DNA of 64,000 bases. Origin: Poriferisodalis sp965262965 (GTDB lineage Bacteria > Actinomycetota > Acidimicrobiia > Acidimicrobiales > Poriferisodalaceae). The translations under genes were made by a program, and so were the position numbers. The stretch is taken from the NCBI RefSeq assembly GCF_965262965.1, contig NZ_OZ253573.1, positions 3,224,001 through 3,288,000 of the forward strand, in the 5' to 3' direction. Position 1 is the stretch's first letter. Each line of letters starts with the position of its first letter. The notes beneath the pieces were generated by a model that was not told where the DNA came from, made no database searches, and saw nothing but the letters and a program-made list of their open reading frames with translations. Of this stretch, positions 59,904-64,000 are shown piece by piece.

Positions 59904-61589
59904 ATGCAACTTTCCAAGAACCGACTGCTTCGCCTATTGGCTTTGCTCTTCGCGTTCTCGCTTGTCGCGGCCGCATGCGGCGGAGGCGATGACGACGACG
60001 ACGGCGCTGCCACTGAGGCCGACGCCGAAGAGGAGATGGTCGAAGACGAGGAGATGGCCGACGAAGAGGACATGGCCGACGAAGAGGAGGAGATGGCCGG
60101 CGACGAGCCAGAGGAAGAGGCCGGCGGTCTCAGCCAGGACGTCGTCGAGCAGGCGTCGCAAGAAGATGACGAGATGGTCGACGACGAGATGGACGACATG
60201 ATGGAGTTCGATCGCTCCACCATCGACGGCATCTGGGAAGAGGCCGAGCACAATCGTGCGGTCATCATCGAGGAGCTGACCGCGAAGATCGAATCCGGCG
60301 AGTACGGCGTCGGAGACGACAAGATCCTGCGTGGCGCCGCGGGCTTCACCATTGACCTCAACGAGTGCCCAGGCGACTGGTCGAACACCGAGGGCATTAC
60401 CGATGACGAGATCCGCATCGGCCAGACGGGCCCGCAGTCGGGCACGCTGGCGCTGTACGGCAACGCTCGCTTGGGCTGGCAGACGTATCTCGGGCACGTC
60501 AACTCCGTGGGCGGTATTGCCGGTCGCAATGTCGTGATGAAGTCCTATGACGATGCCTATGTCGCCGCGCAGACCATCGAGTTCGTGGACGAGCTGATCG
60601 AGAACGACAACGTCTTCTCGATCCACACGCTGGGATCGCCGAACACGCTGGCCGTGTACGACACGCTGAACGCAGAGTGCATCCCACAGCCGTTCGTGTG
60701 GACGGGTCACCCGGCCTGGGGCGACCCTGAAATTCACCCGTGGACAACCGGCAGCATCCTGTCGTACTCGACTGAAGCGGTGCTGTGGGGCAACTGGATC
60801 AAGGAGAACCTTGCCGACGAGCTTCCGGTGGTCGTTGCGGGCCTGATCATGGACAACGACTTCGGTCTTGCCTACGAGCTGGGCTTCGAGGAGTACGCCC
60901 ACAACAATCCGGATGTGGTCAGCGAGTTCGTCCCCGTGCGGCACGATCCTGCGGCACCGACCATCACCAACGAGGTCACGACGATTTCGGCGAACAACCC
61001 GGACGTGTTCATCTCGATGACGGCAGGCAATGCCTGCCTGCTGGCGATTCAGGAAGTCGCGGCCTCGGGTCTGAAGGAGGAGCTGTCCGCAGCGTTCACA
61101 CCGTCGGTCTGCAAGGCGCCAGCGAGCTGGATTTCCCCTGCGGGCGATGACGGCAACGGCTGGCTGATCGTCGGCGGCGGTGTCAAGGACACCACCGACC
61201 CGGTGCTGATCGAGAACGATGCGTTCATCCAGTTCGTCCGTGCGAGCTTGGAGGCGAACGATCTCGATCCTGACATCGCGATGTTCGGCAACGGCTACAT
61301 GATCGGCTACCCGTACGTCGAGGCGCTGCGCATCGCCGCAGAGCTGCCGGGTGGCCTGACACGCACGAACTTCATGCTGGCGGTGCGATCGATCAATATC
61401 CACCATCCGATATTCCTCGACGGCATCACGTTCGCCATGAACGGCAACGCCGACGCCTTCCCGATCGAGGGCACGGACTTCAGTCAGTACGACTCGAGTT
61501 CTGCGTCCTGGGTCGTGTCGCTCGTCATCGACGTGAACGGCGCCTCAGGCAACTGTGCCTGGGACAAGGACAACGGCGGCTGCCGCTAG
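59904..61589 (+). CDS. Periplasmic-binding-type ABC substrate-binding lipoprotein (branched-chain amino acid class)
   Basis: AGGAGG precedes ATG 59904; 561 residues. Lipoprotein signal LLALLFAFSLVAAAC at the N-terminus, then a highly acidic linker (about residues 22-85; repeated EEEM, MADEE and DDEM). From about 165 on it is a Peripla_BP_6 fold: DEIRIGQTGPQSGTLALYG, GIAGRNVVMKSYDDAY, FVWTGHPAWGD and PVVVAGLIMDNDFGLAYE. No permease or ATPase is adjacent, so the partner is elsewhere. A strong terminator follows. Confidence 0.87.
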   Translation: MQLSKNRLLRLLALLFAFSLVAAACGGGDDDDDGAATEADAEEEMVEDEEMADEEDMADEEEEMAGDEPEEEAGGLSQDVVEQASQEDDEMVDDEMDDMMEFDRSTIDGIWEEAEHNRAVIIEELTAKIESGEYGVGDDKILRGAAGFTIDLNECPGDWSNTEGITDDEIRIGQTGPQSGTLALYGNARLGWQTYLGHVNSVGGIAGRNVVMKSYDDAYVAAQTIEFVDELIENDNVFSIHTLGSPNTLAVYDTLNAECIPQPFVWTGHPAWGDPEIHPWTTGSILSYSTEAVLWGNWIKENLADELPVVVAGLIMDNDFGLAYELGFEEYAHNNPDVVSEFVPVRHDPAAPTITNEVTTISANNPDVFISMTAGNACLLAIQEVAASGLKEELSAAFTPSVCKAPASWISPAGDDGNGWLIVGGGVKDTTDPVLIENDAFIQFVRASLEANDLDPDIAMFGNGYMIGYPYVEALRIAAELPGGLTRTNFMLAVRSINIHHPIFLDGITFAMNGNADAFPIEGTDFSQYDSSSASWVVSLVIDVNGASGNCAWDKDNGGCR

Positions 61590-61648
61590 GCAGGCGCTGC
61601 AGGTAGGCCGAGCGCGGTCCCTGTGAGGGACGGCACGGCAAGCACTCA

Positions 61649-61694
61649 CTGACTGCGGTGGGGCCGGTGCCAGACGGCACCGGCCCCCAGTCAG
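61649..61694 (+). terminator. Strong hairpin terminator between convergent genes
   Basis: A perfect 12-bp inner stem ggggccggtgcc/ggcaccggcccc with loop agac is enclosed by a 7-bp outer stem ctgactg/cagtcag, with a 4-nt bulge on the left. It lies 60 nt after the substrate-binding protein stop and before the convergent flavoenzyme, so it can serve both. Confidence 0.75.
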
Positions 61695-61798
61695 GGAGTC
61701 GACAAGCATCAGCCACGGAGAGGGCCGATGGGCGTGTGGCGCCCGTGGGCCCTCGTTCCGTTCCGAGCAGGCCGACGACGGCGGCCGCTCGTCGCGTT

Positions 61799-63400
61799 CT
61801 AGGGGTCGATGAGGACGCCGGGGTTCAGGATGCCGTTGGGGTCGAGGCGCTTCTTCGCGGCTCGGATGGCCTCGGCGAACAGCTCGGGGCGCTGGCGGTC
61901 GTAGGCGTTCGGCCGGTGCATGCGGCCCACCGCATGGTGGTGGGTGGAGGTTCCGCCCGCAGACACGAGCGCTTCGTTGGCGGCGTCCTTGACGGACTGC
62001 CACTGCTCGAGCTCGCCGCCCTGGGTGCCCATGCCTGACCACGTGTAGTACGGCGCAGGGCCGTCGGTGTACACGTGGGTGAACCGGCACGACAGCGAGT
62101 GGTGCTTGCCGAACACCTCAGCCAGCACAGCGCCTACCTTTTCACGCACAACGGCGTCGAATTCGGGCCACTGGTCCCAGGTGATCGCGGTCTCGAAGGT
62201 GTCGTTGATGAGGCCCAGCGAGGTCTCGACACCATTGCCGACGCCGATGAACGCATTGCGCCACGCCCCGACGGCGCCGCCGCGACCCGTGGGAGTTCCC
62301 GTGCCGTCGTCGATGTGGATCTCGTCGTCAGGAAGGTGCCCACCGCAGTTGCGTGCGATCTCGGCTGCTTGTGCGATGTTGTGGCGCTGGGTCAGCTCTG
62401 CTGACTCGAACGACACAATGACCAGCGCATTCTGGCCGTCCATTCCAGCAGCCCGGCTGGCCTCTGCAGGGTCGAGAATTCGCAGATTGGCGGGCCACAG
62501 CTTTGCCTGGACGAGGTGTCGGACGGCCTCATATCCGGCTTCCCATGACGGGAACGTGATTCCGGCGGTGGCCCGGAACGTGGGCCGCTTCTGGATTCGC
62601 ATCCACGCCTCGGTGATGATCCCGTAGATGCCCTCCGAGCCGATCACCATGCGGTCGGGGCTGGGGCCCGCCCCCGACCCGGGCAGGCGGCGTGACTCCC
62701 ACCAGCCCGAGGGTGTGATCATCCGTGCCGATTCCACGAACTCGTCGATGTGGGTGTGATTGGTGGCGTAGTGGCCGCCGGAGCGGGTGGCGATCCAACC
62801 GCCGAGGGTCGAGAAACGGAACGACTGCGGAAAGTGCCGCAACGTGTGCCCGCTGGGGCGCAGCTGGTCTTCGAGATGCGGTCCGAACACGCCGGCTTGG
62901 ATGCGAGCCGCGCGCGACACGTCGTCGATCTCGAGCACTTGGTCCAGCTGATCGAGCGAGATGATGACCGTCGGCCCGCGATCCTGCGGCGGCGCGAGGC
63001 CCCAGACCACCGACGATCCGCCTCCGTACGGCACGGCGATGTAGCCGTTGGCATCGCACCAGTCCAGCGTGGCTTCCACCTCGGTCTCGTTGCGAGGGTG
63101 AGCCACGACGTCGGGCGGATTGGGGAAGTCGAGGTTGAAGGCCCGCACGCGCTCGGTGAAGTGGGCGCCGTAGGCGTAACGGGCCCGGTCGTAGGTGCTC
63201 GTTGAGCACCAGTCGGCGACCGAGTCCGGAATCGGGATGCGCGGGGCGCGCAGATCGGCGTCGTCCACTGACGGCACCGGCTTGGCCGTGATCTGCGTGC
63301 CGTACTCGGCGGACAGCTTCGCTGCCAGTGCCGCCCGATCAGCGTCGGTCGGTTCTTCGGATTCCAGGCACCACGCCCAGAAGGACTTGCGGTCTGCCAT
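61799..63400 (-). CDS. FAD-binding oxidase, alkyldihydroxyacetonephosphate-synthase-like
   Basis: ATG 63400 (MADRKSFWAWCLES) with GGAGG upstream gives 533 residues; the frame opens at 63430. PCMH-type FAD motif: PYGGGSSVVWGL, FSTLGGWIATRSGGHYA and MVIGSEGIYGIITEA. A C-terminal THHHAVGRMHRP includes the His triplet that in alkyl-DHAP synthases is in the active site, and LDPNGILNPG is the typical end. Relatives in bacteria also include other substrates, so the ether-lipid role is a suggestion. Confidence 0.83.
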   Translation of the reverse strand: MADRKSFWAWCLESEEPTDADRAALAAKLSAEYGTQITAKPVPSVDDADLRAPRIPIPDSVADWCSTSTYDRARYAYGAHFTERVRAFNLDFPNPPDVVAHPRNETEVEATLDWCDANGYIAVPYGGGSSVVWGLAPPQDRGPTVIISLDQLDQVLEIDDVSRAARIQAGVFGPHLEDQLRPSGHTLRHFPQSFRFSTLGGWIATRSGGHYATNHTHIDEFVESARMITPSGWWESRRLPGSGAGPSPDRMVIGSEGIYGIITEAWMRIQKRPTFRATAGITFPSWEAGYEAVRHLVQAKLWPANLRILDPAEASRAAGMDGQNALVIVSFESAELTQRHNIAQAAEIARNCGGHLPDDEIHIDDGTGTPTGRGGAVGAWRNAFIGVGNGVETSLGLINDTFETAITWDQWPEFDAVVREKVGAVLAEVFGKHHSLSCRFTHVYTDGPAPYYTWSGMGTQGGELEQWQSVKDAANEALVSAGGTSTHHHAVGRMHRPNAYDRQRPELFAEAIRAAKKRLDPNGILNPGVLIDP

Positions 63401-63469
63401 TTCCCATGCCTCCATGTGCGTGGTCGTCAACCTATGCGCACAGTGTCACAGCACACCGCGCCGCGACGC

Positions 63470-64000
63470 TCAATCGTCGGCGAGCAGCGCCCGGCTGATG
63501 ACGAGCTTCTGGATCTCGCTGGTGCCCTCGCCGATGATCATGAGGGGAGCATCTCGGTAGTAGCGCTCCACCGGATATTCGGTGCTGTAGCCGTTGCCGC
63601 CGTGAATGCGCATGGCGTCCAACGCCAACTCGGCCGCGGTCTCCGAGGCGAACAGCTTGGCCATGCCCGCAGCGAGATCGACCCGCTCGCCGGCGTCAGC
63701 CTTGCGTGCGGCGTCATAGGTCATGAGCCGTGCCGCGTGAAGCTTGGTTGCCATTTCGGCGATCTTGAATGCGATGGCCTGGTGCTTGGCGATGGGCTTC
63801 CCGAAGGCCTCACGCTCCTTGGCGTAGGCCACCGCGGCGTCGTAGGCAGCCTGGGCGACGCCGACGCCGCGGGCGGCGACATTGATGCGGCCCAGCTCCA
63901 GCGCGGCGAGTGCCCAGCGAAGCCCGTTGCCGATGCCCCCGGCACCATCGGGACCATCGCCGCCAAGACCATCGCCTCCAAGAATCCGGTCAGCGGGCAC
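63470..64000 (-). CDS. Acyl-CoA dehydrogenase, 5' end outside window
   Basis: The last 176 residues of the protein. AALELGRINVAARGVGVAQAA, KEREAFGKPIAKHQAIAFKIA, ETAAELALDAMRIHGGNGYS and YRDAPLMIIGEGTSEIQKLVI are the canonical C-terminal helical domain; the EGTSEIQ region holds FAD contacts. An unusual Gly/Asp-rich insert, GGDGLGGDGPDGAGG, lies before GLRWALAALELGR and comes from a 15-bp tandem repeat. The catalytic Glu is normally in the CDEF-type segment; YRDAPL-x-x-x-GEGTSE is as expected. Confidence 0.87.
   Translation of the reverse strand: MPADRILGGDGLGGDGPDGAGGIGNGLRWALAALELGRINVAARGVGVAQAAYDAAVAYAKEREAFGKPIAKHQAIAFKIAEMATKLHAARLMTYDAARKADAGERVDLAAGMAKLFASETAAELALDAMRIHGGNGYSTEYPVERYYRDAPLMIIGEGTSEIQKLVISRALLADD
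63953..63982 (-). repeat. 15-bp tandem duplication in the acyl-CoA dehydrogenase
   Basis: accatcgccgccaag and accatcgcctccaag lie head to tail (one mismatch); on the coding strand each gives Leu-Gly-Gly-Asp-Gly. The frame is kept. Confidence 0.75.

Noticed and set aside
59934..61406. 490-codon minus-strand open frame opposite the substrate-binding protein
   Set aside because: The plus strand has a ribosome-binding site, lipoprotein signal and recognised fold; the minus frame is a shadow.

Overview
The window is high-GC (roughly two thirds G+C by eye), densely packed DNA. It looks like an actinobacterium of the Acidimicrobiia type, possibly a marine or host-associated lineage. This is an inference from gene content. 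There are five LLM-class (flavin/F420-type) oxidoreductases, two CaiB/BaiF CoA-transferases, an acyl-CoA carboxylase, an acyl-CoA dehydrogenase and a MaoC-like protein. Lipoproteins are of actinobacterial type, and many genes appear leaderless, with a TANNNT hexamer 6-7 nt before the start codon. No rRNA, tRNA, CRISPR array or replication origin was seen.

Layout. 0-10.8 kb: metabolic genes (dienelactone hydrolase, M1 peptidase lipoprotein, MaoC-like, GcvT/DmdA-like, PlsC acyltransferase coupled to a CoA-transferase pair, LLM oxidoreductase). 10.8-12.1 kb: a toxin-antitoxin scar holding an intact Phd/VapC-type pair with a palindromic operator, a decayed tail of a duplicated LLM gene and a relic hicA/hicB pair. 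12.1-18.7 kb: LLM oxidoreductase, carboxyltransferase, truncated ABC ATPase, gluQ, a nitroreductase-SRPBCC fusion and an aminotransferase. 18.8-20.8 kb: a second TA/HEPN cluster (MNT antitoxin with a truncated HEPN partner, a Swt1-type HEPN protein, and an overlapping small-protein pair that looks like a TA module). 20.8-29.9 kb: LLM oxidoreductase, phenylacetate-CoA ligase, Fic protein, NIPSNAP protein, HpcH aldolase, VWA protein, amidohydrolase and AIM24-like protein.

29.9-33.1 kb holds the most unusual locus. A UGSC-family gene (32033-32551) is interrupted by an in-frame TGA inside the family's defining Sec-Gly-Ser-Cys motif. A perfect 9-bp hairpin with a GUC loop sits just downstream, as expected for a bacterial SECIS. 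This is a selenoprotein that ordinary gene calling splits in two. It follows a 354-aa protein of a family I associate with UGSC loci and a conserved actinobacterial protein of unknown role.

37-49.2 kb is an accessory island. It starts with a defective IS30-type element abutting a 1049-aa secreted adhesin-like protein (cadherin-like, FN3, WSDG propeller-like and duplicated cell-wall-binding repeats). Then come a solitary IS30 end fused to a truncated ParB-like pseudogene and a two-gene defence-type operon. That operon encodes a large Eco57I-class DNA methyltransferase, frameshifted at a G4 run, and a PLD-SNF2 helicase. 49.3-64 kb returns to housekeeping and metabolism (5-FTHF cyclo-ligase, SDR, MFS, SurE, metallophosphoesterase, ABC-F, LLM, substrate-binding lipoprotein, AGPS-like flavoenzyme, acyl-CoA dehydrogenase). 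It contains an ISL3 element with a perfect 8-bp target duplication inside a sterol-desaturase-type gene.
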